DNA of 64,000 nucleotides from Nigrospora sphaerica (GCA_018287875.1 JAGVVL010000005.1:29584-93583); one strand, 5' to 3'; shown: positions 45,323 to 56,827, numbered from the stretch's first letter. Notes: generated by a model not told the origin, from the letters alone. Numbers and translations are program-made.

Positions 45323-46709
45323 TCAGTCCTTGTTCTCCGACCGGTCGCACTTCCAGATCTCCACTTCGCAGCCGCCGCGCAGCACGCCCACACGCATCGT
45401 GGACAGTAGGTTGTGGGCCGCGTTGGAGTGGTTGTAGACACCGCCGTTGAAGATGGCCGTGGCGTCCTTGCCGACGGCTGACGAGATGAGCGCCTTGCCA
45501 CCGGGGTGGTCCTTGATGAAGTCGGTCACGTCGTGGATGACACCGGCCACGGTCACGAGTGCCTTTCCGTTCTTGGACTCAGTCACAAAACTGTCCCAGT
45601 CGACGATGGGGAGCTGTGCCAGGGGTACACCCCAGTCGAGCGTGGCACGCTTCTGGTCGAGCTTCTTCTCCAGCTGCTGGAGGCGGCCCTTCTCGATCTC
45701 GTTTTGGCGGAACTCCTTCAGGTCGTAGGCTAGGCCAAGCTGCTTCCACATCCAAATGGTCCACTTGGTGGGGTCGTACTGCCACCACTGGATGGCGTTA
45801 CGGTAGTCGGAGGGGAACTCGTGGTGGAAGTTGTGGTATCCTTCGCCAAGGGTAACGAGGGCTGTGATGACGTGGTCACGGGGCGAGTTGCGGTCGTCAA
45901 AGGGCTGGTCGCCGATCCAATGGGCCAGCGAGTTGACGCAGAAGGTGGCCTGCTGGAGGAAAAAGATGCGCAGGATGCCGGCGTAGATAAAGCCGCCGAG
46001 CCAGTCGCCCCAGCCGAGGCCGCAGACCAGGGTAGGGAAGACGAGACCCATAGTCAACACACATTTAATATAGTGCGTGTGCTGGAAGACAACGACGGGG
46101 TCATCATTAAGATCGGTGATGTCGGTACGGCCAATGCGCTTGGGGTTCTGCTTCATGATCATCCAGCCGATGTGCGAGTAGAGGAGACCCTTGCGGACCG
46201 AGTAGGGGTCTTTCTCCGTGTCTGTGTAGCGGTGGTGAGCACGGTGGCCCCGAGACCACCAGCGAATGGAACCCCAACAGCGCCAGCGCCGACGGCGGCG
46301 AGGTAGACCTTCAAGGGCAGGGTCGCCTTGTACGAAGTGTGCGACCAGAGACGGTGGTAGCCTGTCACAGAGTTAGCGGTAAAGGTAGCCGAACAGATTC
46401 TAGGTGGGCCATACCGGCCGTGATGCCGAGACCGGTGTTGAAGTAGTAGATGATAGAGAATAGGGCCGTGTAGAAGCGCAGGGGTGTAGAGTAGGCGGCT
46501 ACGCAGCCCGTGAAGGGCATGACGATGATAAAGTAGACATTCAGCCAGCTAACGTGCTTGTACCAGTTGCTCCAGGTGATGGACAGCTCGGTGATGTGTG
46601 GCTTCTTAAAGTCCATTTGTTTGCTGGTACGGAGGGGCTTGTAGTCTTCGGTGCCGTCAGGGAAGGGCTGGGACACAATCACATCGGTCGTTGACGCCGC
46701 CATGATCAT
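45323..46709 (-). CDS. ole1: Stearoyl-CoA (delta-9) fatty acid desaturase with cytochrome b5 domain
   Basis: An ER-membrane enzyme that introduces the delta-9 double bond into palmitoyl- and stearoyl-CoA using electrons from its fused cytochrome b5. Histidine boxes are HRLWSH (box I), HRAHH (box II) and HNFHH (box III). The C-terminal b5 domain has the heme motif HPGG and a second His in YNHSNAAHN. One intron fits at 46362-46414 (GTATGG...CTAACTCTGTGACAG), joining GITAG to YHRLWSH. A single missing base near 46272 shifts the frame after AVGAGAV, so box II and the next segment lie in another frame until about 46165. Restoring one base gives about 445 residues, the usual length. Since such enzymes are normally essential, a sequence error or a second genomic copy is likely. 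Confidence 0.88.
46362..46414 (-). other. Predicted intron in the desaturase gene
   Basis: 53 nt on the minus strand with a GTATGG donor, CTAAC branch site and CAG acceptor. It keeps the phase between Gly and Tyr of the box I region. Confidence 0.85.
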
Positions 46710-47702
46710 GGGCGATTCGCTGGTGAAGCCGGCGACGGGTAGGGAGAGGGAGAGGAGAGAGAGCGAGGTGCATTTGGGAACAGAGTCTGCTAGGAAAGGG
46801 CGTAATGGGTATGGATGGCAGCCCTTAGGGTATTTATTCAGCCAGCAGATGGGGATAGGGGGAGGGCGGAGGGCGGGGTACGCATTGTGAATATTATTTG
46901 GTTACATGCCTCCTCCATGCTCCCTCCAACTGTGCCTCTCCATACGAGTATGCTGGTTGGCACGGGATATGAGATGATAAGAGAGATGCGCCACGCATCA
47001 CTTCCCGTACCTATCATATGTATCATCTCTCCCATGCGCCATCGGCCGGCCGACGGGTGCTCGGGGGCATGGCATGGGAGGTAAACCTTAGGACTCCAAC
47101 GGGTATGTATGCTCACGTTTACCGCAACAGCATGGGACACTACAGTAGACACTTGACGGCACACGGTGTGCCCTCCTCTATGTAACACCGTAGGCCGCTG
47201 GCCAGGACACGGATAGCCATGATTGTTTACTGACTGTGTGTGTATGTGCCTATGCAGACCTTTCCCCTTACACATAACTATTTGCCCAGCTCCACGCCCT
47301 GCGGTTATTCTCTGCTTTGGATTTTCTGGCATATTTATGCCCCGTGATCCGTAGCGTGACCTATATAATACGTCTGGCAGAACTCTCTCGGGCTCTGGAA
47401 GTCTACTGGACGGCGAGAGACGAGTTGGTCACGGTGGTATCGTTTAACCACCTCCCACGTCCATTCTTAGCCGAGTACCATATGGGGCCTGGACGAAGGG
47501 GGCGGGGCAGGTTCATGGAGGCAAAGCAGACAAGCGTGGGGAAGCGACGGGGTTATCTGGAGAGGGGCCAGACCGGCTGCATTGATATCAAAGTATGCAG
47601 TGTTGCGGGGCATTTTCGTAGGTTCCTGACGTCTCGATGCGTGTTTTGCGTCACGTTGCTGCTCTCTCCACCTGAATTCCCGACGTCATGTTGGGGTAGA
47701 TT

Positions 47703-47792
47703 GTCGGGAAGAGACCAAGTGTCGGGAAGAGACCAAGTATCGGGAAGAGACCAAGTATCGGGAAAAGACCAAGTGTCGGGAAGAGACCAAGT
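47703..47792 (+). repeat. 18-bp tandem repeat, five units
   Basis: Five units of GTCGGGAAGAGACCAAGT with only A/G changes at two positions. The unit is a multiple of three, so it is open in several frames (SGRDQV on plus). Confidence 0.95.
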
Positions 47793-48470
47793 GTCATTGG
47801 TCGTAACGACTGGGGGTCCTTCTTGTTGAGGGGACAGGTGAGTCCACACAGCCCACAAATTGGAACCCCGAGTCCAGATTCCATCCTCTCCATCCTGGAG
47901 CCCGGCTCACAAAAACTACAGCCTAACAGGCGGACAGGCAAGACAGCCCGGGCCCGACGGGCGAGGTCGGGCGGACGAAAGGATGAATCAGGGGCGAGTC
48001 TGGCGCTCTCTCTGGCACGCAGGGTCTGGTTGGCGTTTTTACACTTCACAACCTCGTGTCCGTGCAGACTACACGCTACTAGATGTGCACCTATAGCATG
48101 CTACGAAATGTAAGTCGTCTAATGTAGATGCGGATCAGTGTGAATCTTTGTGAGATGGCGATGATGACCAGTAGCTACCCGGAGCATATGACCCGTGATA
48201 TACCGTGGAATTCATAGTGTAACAGATTAAAAATGTTGAAAAAAGTGACGCCACCCACCTCGGCACTTCGGTTTCTGGGGTTACCTATACAGCCTCGACG
48301 AATAGGACGCACATGTTGGGCAAATGGTACAACAAGGGGACGATACTGTTTCTGGCCTTCGGCATCTCAATCACCCCGCCGGCCCCTCTATGACGTGATG
48401 TCGACGCGAGGACATTTTGAGGTTGCACGAGCATCCAAGCCACCGGGGGCGAGGGGGGCGAGGCGGGGCG

Positions 48471-48510
48471 AAGCAGGGCGAAGCAGGGCGAAGCAGGGCG
48501 AAGCAGGGCT
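48471..48510 (+). repeat. 10-bp tandem repeat, four units
   Basis: Four units of AAGCAGGGCG, the last ending CT. They follow a G-rich stretch. Confidence 0.9.
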
Positions 48511-49499
48511 CTGATGGTGAGGGAACCGTTATCACCAGAGGTGTTGGAGTTGTGTTGATCCACTGCTATCCAACACAGCCAAAAAAAAAAAAAAGGTACA
48601 TGAGTACCACCCAAAGCAGTTTTTTGATCATATCATACGTCAGAAGCGATACCCTGTTGCTTTTGCTGGTGGTGGGATGAAGTTCAGCTACATGCCGCAC
48701 CATATGAGGTGGGTGAGTCAACGTTTTGCTCAAGCTCGGCGGTGCTCAGTCGATGGTCGCATCGACACTTTACATGTGAATTTAATGGTTTGGAAGAAGA
48801 AAGATGCTTCTGTGTTTATGGAGGTCCCAGTTCGCTTCTGCTCAGCTTGCGCAGCGTTCGGTAGCCTGTTCCGGATCCATTAGCCTAGTTGCCCTATAGC
48901 TGCCTTATGGTCCTGGCTGCCCGTTTGGCGCGGCTGCTCCTCAGAGAACGTGTCCCTGAAATGAACATTTTCTTGAAACACAATATTGAGAAACAGCAGC
49001 GTATATGTGAATGCCATATAAAAACCAAAAAGGGGTAAAGAAAAAGGAAACAGAAGAAAAACGATCTATAGCTCAGCTAGTACTATTTGCCCTCTGGCGC
49101 TAGGCCGGAATATGTGTGGTGCTAAGGTACGGTAGCCGCTTGCGCCCGGTTGCCTCGTCGTGGGTTGCTTTATTGCTGGTAGCCTCGTTGCTCCCTGTAT
49201 TGCGGCTCTAAATGGTTCGCGCGCCCAGGACCTAGGCCAATAACAAAGACAAGAAAACCATCATCGCACGCTCCAGTAAGCTTCATTGATACATGTTTTG
49301 TCACCTCATGTGGACCATCATCTTCTTGCCCAACAGTTCGATCTACCTTCTAACATTTAGCCTTCCATAGCGCGAGCTCCAGCCCGACGTCATCTTCTGC
49401 AGCACAGTACAGCGCTTGTCGTGGCTCTTTAGACGACGAAAATCTCAACCTCTCCCATGATGGCCGACGCAGCTCCTCACAGCAGCCGGTGCAGAAAGG

Positions 49500-52130
49500 A
49501 TGGTGCAACCGACCGCAAATGCAGCCATGGCAGAACTCACACTCCGACACGGGCTTCGCCAGGTTGAATACATGGAGGATTTCGAGCTTATCAAGGCCCC
49601 GAAAACAGAACCTATCACCATAGACCATCTCAAGGCTGAAGTCAGAGGCATCTACGGCGGCCTAAAAATGGTTGAGGACAAGTGCATTGAAGTCGACGGC
49701 AAGGGCGTTGCCTCCGAGTCGACATACACGAAGGAGCAGTTGACTGCGTTGAATAAGCTCCACATGACTCTAGTTTATGAGCACTTTGACTTCATCCTGG
49801 CTTCCCAGCACCCTCAAGGCTCGGTGGCACTCAAGAGACTGGTTGAGAAATACAAGCTACCGGCAAGACTATGGCTTCACGGTCTACAGAGCCACCTCGA
49901 GGTAATGCGCCGAGGCCTTCCTGGGACCTTCGAGCACATGGCAACCTTCCTGCACACCGTCTACCCTTTAGTTGCCGATCTATGGGTATATGCCAGTCGG
50001 GATGGCGGCAAGGGGGAGGCCACGTGGGCCGAATGTCTTGGGAATCTGAGTCGGTACCGGTGTGTTTGACCCCCTACCCATTTCCTTCTCCTTATCTGTC
50101 TCTAACTTACTTGAAATAGGATGGCCATCGAGGAGGGCGACAACCATTTGGGGGAGAGCTGGAGAGAGACCTCTCGCTCCTGGTACGAGAAGGTGATCGA
50201 TATGGAACCAAGGACTGGGAGGCTTTATCATCATCTCGCTATCCTCGCGCAACCCTATGCCGTCCGGCAACTCCTCTACTACGCTAAAAGTCAATGTGTC
50301 CCGGTCCCGTTTACAGGCACAGCCGAAAGCATCCTCACCCTAATCGATCCAATCCTCGCAGGCGAAAATCCCAAAGTCCCTGATCTGGATCAAGCCTTCA
50401 TGAAGACCCTCGGGATCCTCTACTACCAGAGTTGCACCGAGAAAGAGGAGAGAGAGTTTTGGCTTGATCCTGGCCCCGAGTCGATGACAGCGGAATGCCG
50501 GTACGAACTAGAGAAAGCGAGGTTTCTTGGTTTGCTCGAGCATGGGGGCAAAGCAGGCATGTGGTGGCATGAATTTGGCAGCAACGGCAAGTACCAAGAG
50601 ATGACAATGAAGGCGATTCCTCTGCTAACCACGAGGGGGAAGCAGTGGCCTTGATACTCTGCTGCTCCATCATCCAATATGGTACAACGGAACCCAACGG
50701 AGAGCAACACACCCACGCGATCATGAACTCTCTGGTTCCGGAGGCAGCGTCTGCCACAAAGTCCAACGGGAATGCCGCCAAGGTGGCTTTGAATGAGGGT
50801 GCATCCAAGACGCCCGTTGAGGAGGCCCCCAAGACGGACGCAATCGCAGCGTCTCGGCAGCCGAGGGTGCCCAAGAAAAAGCCCACAGGTGGCAGTAAGC
50901 CAGGAAACGATACAAAAACCCGCCTCCATCTTTTGACGCTGCCAAGAAGGCCCTCGACTTGGTTAACGACGTCGACAAGGTCGTGCTCCTGCCGCAGGAC
51001 GACTCGAACATCCAACCAGAGTTCTTACCGTATTTCCACGTGCGGTTGGCGTTTCTGCTCGCTGCGTGCGACAAGGATGACACCATGCAATCTTACCAGA
51101 AGTCCTTTTCATGGGGACTTGTTGCCTCAGGGCTCAATGGCTTGCTGGCCATGCAGGTATGTGTTTGTCCGATGCATCTCTCCCCTCCCTATCCCTCATG
51201 GCCCACAGCGGTGCGCACCTTGGCTACGGGTCCCGTAGGCCACACCCTGAGCGACATGCTACCGTCGGAACGCTGAACTCTCTTCTCAGAAAGCCAAACT
51301 CGCCTCCCTTTGTGCGGCTACCAGGAAAGAGGCTGAAGGCCTTTTCCAAGCGGTGGCATCCCGACCTTCCGCGCCTGCGTGGTCGGCCCCTTCCGGAGGA
51401 CTGGTTGCTCCGCGCGTTGGTCTGGCTTCCCCAGGAGTACTTCCCTAAGCACTGGTTCGTCACCCCCAATGATGACCTAGAAGACCGTGCCTTCGAGGAC
51501 AAGAATTCACACGAGGAACGTGTTGTGCGTATCTTGTGGCTCGCATATCGTATCGTTACCGCCCTGAACGGGCGATGCCTCAGGTACGATGCGGCGACCA
51601 AGAGATTCGCCGAGGTGGAGTCGGCCGTCAAGAAACAGGTCTTGGTACCCAGGGCCGCCTCCACGGTCGTGGCTTTCCTCCGCGCACTAGCGCTGCGTTC
51701 GCTCACCACGCCTGCGATGGCTAGGCTTCTTGGTAAACACGCCGGCATTGCCAAAACCCAGTTGGCTCTAGAAAACGAGAAGGCTCTGATCAGGAAGGAG
51801 ATGGCTAGGTCGTATGGGGTAGGTTTGGCCGACGGGCTATCTGTCACTGCTCCCATTTGGCTGACATGTTTTTCTTCTTTTCCCTTGAAGCGAATCAACT
51901 ACGAGAAGAAGCAAGGTGCTTTGATACAGGGATGCAGATGGACCCAAGGTAGGTTTCTATACACAGCAATAGCTCCCTTTTTGATACACCGCGGCTGGCC
52001 TACGGGAATAGCCACCAGTATCACTGGCGCTGTTCTCATCATCATCTCCCTACTCATCCTGGGCTACTTCCAGCTGCATATGGGTATGCACATGCCGTCC
52101 CCTGTGCCGTTTTACGGTGGACGAGGATAG
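49500..52130 (+). CDS. Est1-type DNA/RNA-binding domain protein (frame breaks)
   Basis: The first half carries the helical-repeat landmark of fungal Est1/SMG-like proteins (SWYEKVIDMEP, GRLYHHLAILAQPYAVRQLLYY, VPFTGTAESILTL). The second half has LPEDWLLRALVWLPQEYFPKHWF and RILWLAYRIV, a C-terminal block I associate with the same family. Introns fit at 50060-50119, 51156-51289 and 51819-51890. The frame changes near 50638 (G run), 50924 (C run) and about 51395 (C run); each is repaired by one base. The upstream frame of the last piece is uncertain. The extreme C-terminus holds a hydrophobic, membrane-like segment (GAVLIIISLLILGYF). Family members act in telomere or RNA decay pathways, but these paralogues are uncharacterised. 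Start at 49500 or the in-frame Met at 49527. Confidence 0.6.
50060..50119 (+). other. Predicted intron in the Est1-domain gene
   Basis: 60 nt with a GTGTGT donor, CTAAC branch site and TAG acceptor. It joins RYR to MAIEEGDN in phase. Confidence 0.8.
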
Positions 52131-52199
52131 GTGGAGAAAGCCGGATTAGACCTGGTTGCGGTTTTCTTTGCTTTGCGGTCGAAGTTGAGGACTACGCGA

Positions 52200-53300
52200 G
52201 TGTCCGATTAGACACTGTATTAAGGCCCTATGGCGATTTGGCAGGACAACTGGATGATTTGGCTCACGGCGCGGCGGTAGTATGTAATAAGAGAATGCAG
52301 GCTTCGTGCCTTATCGTCAGCGCGGGACCAGCCGCCTACAAGCTTACAGTTCGCGGCATGTCGTGGATATATATTCATCAGTGACAGTCCACAGACACAA
52401 TAATCGCTACAACAACGAATTGTCCCTGGGCAGCGCAAGGACCGGCATCCCAAGAGAAGGTGAGATAGTGATGACACCCTTGGCGGGAGACGGCTCTCTA
52501 CCGAAACTGGATGCTTCCCAAGCCTGCGCTCAACTCGTCCAACAAGCTTAGAATCTTCGCCACCTGGTCTCGCTGCATCCTGACCCGGTGCCTCCGGTTA
52601 TTCGCAATCGCCTGCAGAGGTCTATATGCCAATTCCCGTCTCCCTCTCCGTAGGCCTGCCCCTGCAGTCGGTGGTCTTGGGCGACTAAATTCACCCACGG
52701 CTATGCGCTGCGCTCCCGTCCGCTCGAGGGACGCGAGCGATACCGCCTGCCGTCCCAGCTGTCGCTAGTGCTTTCTACCGAAGCCCGTCGGTAAAGGCCT
52801 GTTTGTGCTATTAGGAGCATGCTCTCTTGCCGATACCGATTGCATCGCATTGTTTATCGTATCGCTCGACGCAGTGCTAGAAGGCTAGCTGACGGCCGGT
52901 CGGGGTTCTGCAAGACGATGGTCAGCAACGCATGCTTGGACGGCCCAAGATCACTCCTGTCAGTGCCTACCTCTCTGTTCTTGTTGCATAAGCCTTTGCT
53001 GCACGAGCCTCTGCTGCACGAGTCTCGGCGGCCTGCTTCGAAGCCTGTCGGCACCCACGGCGACGCCCTCATCGTCGGGAAAATTGTCGTAGGCCGACAC
53101 GGGGCCTGAGGCAGCTGCCGTACCTTGGTTGTAGTCGGGGTCGGTTTCGTGCTCAGCATCGACGTTGGGATCAGCGTTCGCGTTGGGGTCGGCCATGGGC
53201 TCGTGGTCGGCATTCAAGGTATGGTCCGCAGTCGACTCATGTTCGGCGACCGGCGCATGGTCGGCAACCGGCGCATAGTCAGGCTCGACTGCCTGGGCTG
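52200..53300. other. No firmly supported gene; acidic repeat frame on minus
   Basis: On the minus strand, 52960-53319 is open with short degenerate repeats (ADHAPVAEHESTADHTLNAD, then ADPNANADPNV), and a QRLVQQRLMQQ stretch. It could be a low-complexity tail of the frame at 53348-53608. Nothing on the plus strand is recognisable. Confidence 0.3.
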
Positions 53301-53347
53301 CGGCGCTTGATCGCGTCACGCGAGCGCCTGCTTGAGAAAGAGCGTTG

Positions 53348-53608
53348 TCAGTTGCTCACCGGCATAGCTACTGCTGTCAGCCACCGGCCGATGAGGAGGC
53401 TGTCGGGAAGAACACAAACCAGCCTGTTCACATCGGGCAATGTCTGGCTGCGCGGGAGATGCATCATCGTCTCCATCCTCCGATGCGTCGGGTTCCAGTA
53501 CGCGAGCGCGCTGACGACGTCACAGCGCTGGCCCAGCTTGATCGCCTTGTTCTGGAGAGACAGGTCGCTCTTCCGAATCTTGTCCTTCTGGCCCTTGCTG
53601 TGGGTCAT
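53348..53608 (-). CDS. Possible MADS-box-like fragment
   Basis: The 86-codon frame begins MTHSKGQKDKIRKSDLSL and continues NKAIKLGQRCDVVSALAYW. The basic start followed by a Lys-Ala, Leu and Leu/Arg-Cys-Asp-Val core resembles the N-terminal helix and first strand of fungal MADS-like proteins. The similarity is short and the rest is unlike the family. A downstream acidic frame (52960-53319) may belong to it after a frame change. Treat as tentative. Confidence 0.25.
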   Translation of the reverse strand: MTHSKGQKDKIRKSDLSLQNKAIKLGQRCDVVSALAYWNPTHRRMETMMHLPRSQTLPDVNRLVCVLPDSLLIGRWLTAVAMPVSN

Positions 53609-54237
53609 GGTCGCACGCGGGTTGGCAGGGGATGGCTGTCAAGAGGTGTGATAGTCGACACGATGCTCGTTGCGGCGCCCATGCTGACAATGGGTGCGCC
53701 GCGTCGGACTTAGGGGCCAATGGGACGTTGGTATTGTCTGGACGACGGTGCCGTGATGGAGGTTGCGCAGGAGGGCTGGAGGCGACGCGTCGCGCGCTGG
53801 GTGGATGTGGATCGGTCCATCTTGGCCGCCGTCCACTCTGGCGCCTACAGTAGAGTGCAGTCCGTGGGGCGGTGACGGTCCCAGGGTGCTTCCCTAATGA
53901 CCCTGCGTTAGTTTTGGGCGCTTCGGTTCGCACCACCTGTTCCCTCTGCCCCGGCTGCCACTTTGCAGCATCACATTACGGCGTTTCTTCTTCTTGACCG
54001 TTTCTTCCGCCCACATGGGCCATTTCGCTGCTTGGAGACTCATGATGGAAACCAGCGTCAAGCGCAATGAAGGCGCATTTGATGAGCCTGGAGGTAACGG
54101 TAGGTAAACGACCGGCTCCGAGTGTTCAAGCCCCGAACCCGACTAACGGTGGGAGACTGACAATGCCCTTCTATCAGCACGACGCGTCCAGTCGCGACAT
54201 TCGCCGACGAATAATACGAGTTAGTTAGGATATCCTT

Positions 54238-54257
54238 TTTTTTTTTTTTTTTTTTTG
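54238..54257 (+). repeat. Poly-T tract
   Basis: About 20 T residues. It could be a regulatory T tract or the A tail of an old minus-strand insertion. Confidence 0.8.
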
Positions 54258-54332
54258 AAATGTATATTAATTGGCTTTGCACTGTAGCCCAGCACGGCCA
54301 AAGAAAGCGCAGACAATCCGGCCAGAACGACA

Positions 54333-55088
54333 ATGGGGCATTTGCATCAGCGGCGCGTCGAACTCGATCCCGGGTCAACGACGATGCGGCCGAAAATAAG
54401 CGAAGACAAGTGGTCCCACTGGCCAATATGGGTGACTCTGGTCAGTCTTGTCCTCCAACTTGAAAACATTGTAGTACATCTGATTAGATTTCTATACCCA
54501 GAACTCCTATGGCCAGAGCTTCCTCGGAACGGGGAATCCGCTCCTAGATCCACTGCGAAGGGCCTGACGCCTTTGAACGTCGACGAATATGGCCCAGCCA
54601 ACGACCCCCTGAAACGAGTCGAAAGAATTGATACCATGGAAGTCGAGCAAGAGGTGGAGAAACTCCTAAGACACCGTCGACTTTCAGACGGTAGAATCGA
54701 GTTGCTTGTCAAATGGGCCAATGAATCAGAAAAAGCCACTTTCGAACCCGAAGAGGAAATCCAGAATGGAGCCGCAGACACAGTGTACGAGTACTGGGGA
54801 ATGCAAGGCGGAAGAACCCAAGCTCTCTTCCGAACCGGAGACTCTCCACCTCCAGAGTCTTACCATGTCTTCCAGATCTTGAGACATGAGAAGCACAAGA
54901 AAGGGTTCATACTTGAAGTGCAGTGGGTGGGGTATCCTGCCACCGAGGCGAATACGACCATGGAGGCGGAATCCAAGTTGAAGAGCATTTGCCCGGACCT
55001 GCTTCATGCATACTGGGAAAGCACAGGTGGGCGAAGCAAGCATCTCGCAAAGCGTGGACGACCAAGAGCGAGTGGGCGGAGAACATGA
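54333..55088 (+). CDS. Tandem-chromodomain protein
   Basis: 251 codons; a start at the internal Met (54384) is also possible. Residues about 105-156 form a chromodomain-like unit (VEKLLRHRRLSDGRIELLVKW, in which aromatic and acidic positions follow the fold, then ATFEPEEEIQNGAADTVYEYW). Residues about 177-230 form a second, more diverged unit (YHVFQILRHEK, EVQWVGY, TTMEAESKL, YW). Such domains read methylated histone tails in chromatin. The N-terminus has a hydrophobic stretch (residues 31-60) that may be an unspliced or shifted region. A basic tail (KHLAKRGRPRAS) could bind DNA like an AT-hook (RGRP). It is not attached to an integrase, so it is not an obvious retrotransposon piece. Confidence 0.6.
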   Translation: MGHLHQRRVELDPGSTTMRPKISEDKWSHWPIWVTLVSLVLQLENIVVHLIRFLYPELLWPELPRNGESAPRSTAKGLTPLNVDEYGPANDPLKRVERIDTMEVEQEVEKLLRHRRLSDGRIELLVKWANESEKATFEPEEEIQNGAADTVYEYWGMQGGRTQALFRTGDSPPPESYHVFQILRHEKHKKGFILEVQWVGYPATEANTTMEAESKLKSICPDLLHAYWESTGGRSKHLAKRGRPRASGRRT

Positions 55089-55108
55089 GTTGGGACGGGG
55101 GTCGCACG

Positions 55109-55865
55109 TCATACATAGCCCGTTTTCTCGCGGGCGACGTGGAGGAAGAGAAAGCCCGAGTATACGGCAACATCGCATTGGCTCGAGATGCCACCGTGGG
55201 GTTGGCGTCTAACCCCCTCGACCACATGGTCACCTACGTGATCTATCTCCTCTTCGAGTATCTGTAGCACGGTAGACTTGATATTGCCTTCTTCATATTC
55301 GTGGCTATCTCTCCACTCTTCCATATCCAACATGTCGCTCACTAAACGGTCGACCGGCAAAGGAATCTCCTCTCGTCGGGGGAGGATGGAGGCAGTGATG
55401 ATAGTGCTTGCAGCGATACAGGTCGAGCCGCGTCTGCAGTTTGAGAAATCCTGTCTTTTGGGCCGGGTAGAATCGGATATCGAGAGCCAAGTTGGAGAGG
55501 CTGAGGGCCGGGCCGCTGTTGGTATCTTGCCACCCGGCCCGTACGCCATGATGCCACGGCGCTGCTACCCCGAGGCCGCTATTGCCCAGGCCGGCGTCCA
55601 CCACTTGGGCTCCGTCATTGGGATCGCTCGCTGTAGTGCTATAGGGAATAAGACGAATGAACACAGCAGGGTCGGCAAAGATGCAGTGTGCTTGTTTACT
55701 GGTCGGCAGAAGAAGCAGGAACGGAGAAGGGCGGTCGCATCGACGCGCAGGGGAGACGGCGCTCGCAACACCTGATTCTCGACTCGACGTCAGCCTTGCA
55801 ATACATCCGCAACTCCATTCAGATCTGTTTTTCCACCTGCCTAATTTCGCCGAATAGTACCGCAT
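55109..55865 (-). CDS. Possible unknown minus-strand gene in two frames
   Basis: An upstream frame (55865-55305) and a downstream frame (to 55109) look protein-like and meet at a C run near 55385. The downstream part reads LPVDRLVSDMLDMEEWRDSH and then STVLQILEEEIDHVGDHVVEGV. I recognise no family. Convergent with the chromodomain gene. Confidence 0.25.
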
Positions 55866-56103
55866 GTTTGTTTCTCAGGTTGCACACCACATAGGGATGG
55901 TTGTAGTTCCGTAGCGCGCGGGAGGCCAGCCAGCTGCCCAAGGCTTGTTTACCATGCATGCGCAGCACCCAATCGGCGTGATAATGCCCACGACGCAGCT
56001 CTGTGCCTCCCAAAAGATCTTGCGCAGTGGATAGCCTGATGTTTTCGCACAGCCAACCTCGTCCTCGTTCGCTTCCCCTTTCACACAATCACAGCAAAAC
56101 ACC

Positions 56104-56827
56104 ATGCGCCTCTTACGACTTCAGAGCAGTGGGGCTTGAACCTGACGGAGGACCGTATCGACGAGATTCCGCCATACGCCATTCTATCCGACACATGGGG
56201 AGCCGATGAGCAAGAGGTCACTTTCCAGGACATCCAAGAAGATACAGGCCAGCGTAAGGAGGGGTACAGAAAGCTCACGTTCTGCGGCCAGCAGGCTGCC
56301 GAGGATGGCATGCAGCACTTCTGGATTGACACATGCTGCATTAATAAGTCTAACCATTGGGAGCTTTCCGAGGCAATCAACTCTATGTTTCACTGGTACC
56401 AGAACGCTAAAGCATGTTCTGTCTACCTATCCGACGTTTTGAAGAACGCTACGGGAGACGAAGGAACGCCTCGCTCATCGTGGAAACTAGATTTCAAAAG
56501 GAGCCAATGGTTTGCCCGTGGATGGACGCTCCAGGAACTAATCGCGCCAAAGTCAGTAACTTTCTTCTCGAAGGAAGGTCAGAAACTCGGCGACAAAGCA
56601 TCACTCGAGACGCTACTCCACGAAATCACGGGGATTCCTATCGATGCCCTCCGCAGAAAGCCGCTATCCGACTTTAGCATCAGCGACCGATTTTCCTGGC
56701 AAAAGAACCGCCAAACCAAACGTGCCGAGGATTTGGCGTATTCTCTGCTCGGGGTTTTCGACGTTCACCTGCCGTTGATCTACGGCGAGGGGGCGGAAAG
56801 CGTTCAACAGATTGTGGCAAGAGATTA
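56104..56827 (+). pseudogene. HET domain exon of the HNWD gene
   Basis: It starts MRLLRLQSSG at 56104; one base is missing near 56131, after which it reads LTEDRIDEIPPYAILSDTWG. HET landmarks are PPYAILSDTWG, FWIDTCCINKSNHWELSEAI, YQNAKACSVYLSDV and ARGWTLQELIAPKSVTFF. Near 56803 the frame shifts by two bases, and the shifted frame ends FNRLWQEIS, the usual end of this domain, feeding directly into a good 5' splice site (GTGCGC at 56828). HET domains trigger cell death when non-self is sensed. Confidence 0.85.

Larger units (their letters stand above)
46710..49440. other. Long intergenic stretch with simple repeats, no supported gene
   Basis: The first kilobase is the presumed desaturase promoter. 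The 170-codon plus frame at 47317-47829 ends inside an 18-bp repeat and has no domain. A 14-base poly-A tract lies at about 48581-48595. Several conserved-looking AT-rich segments around 48.9-49.3 kb show no coding pattern. Confidence 0.5.

Noticed and set aside
47317..47829. 170-codon frame ending in SGRDQV repeats as a protein-coding gene
   Set aside because: The C-terminal part only translates the 18-bp repeat and the N-terminal part has no recognisable feature.
54117..54150. tRNA-like string GGTTCGGGGCTTGAAC on the minus strand
   Set aside because: No cloverleaf can be drawn with it and no A-box lies at the right distance.
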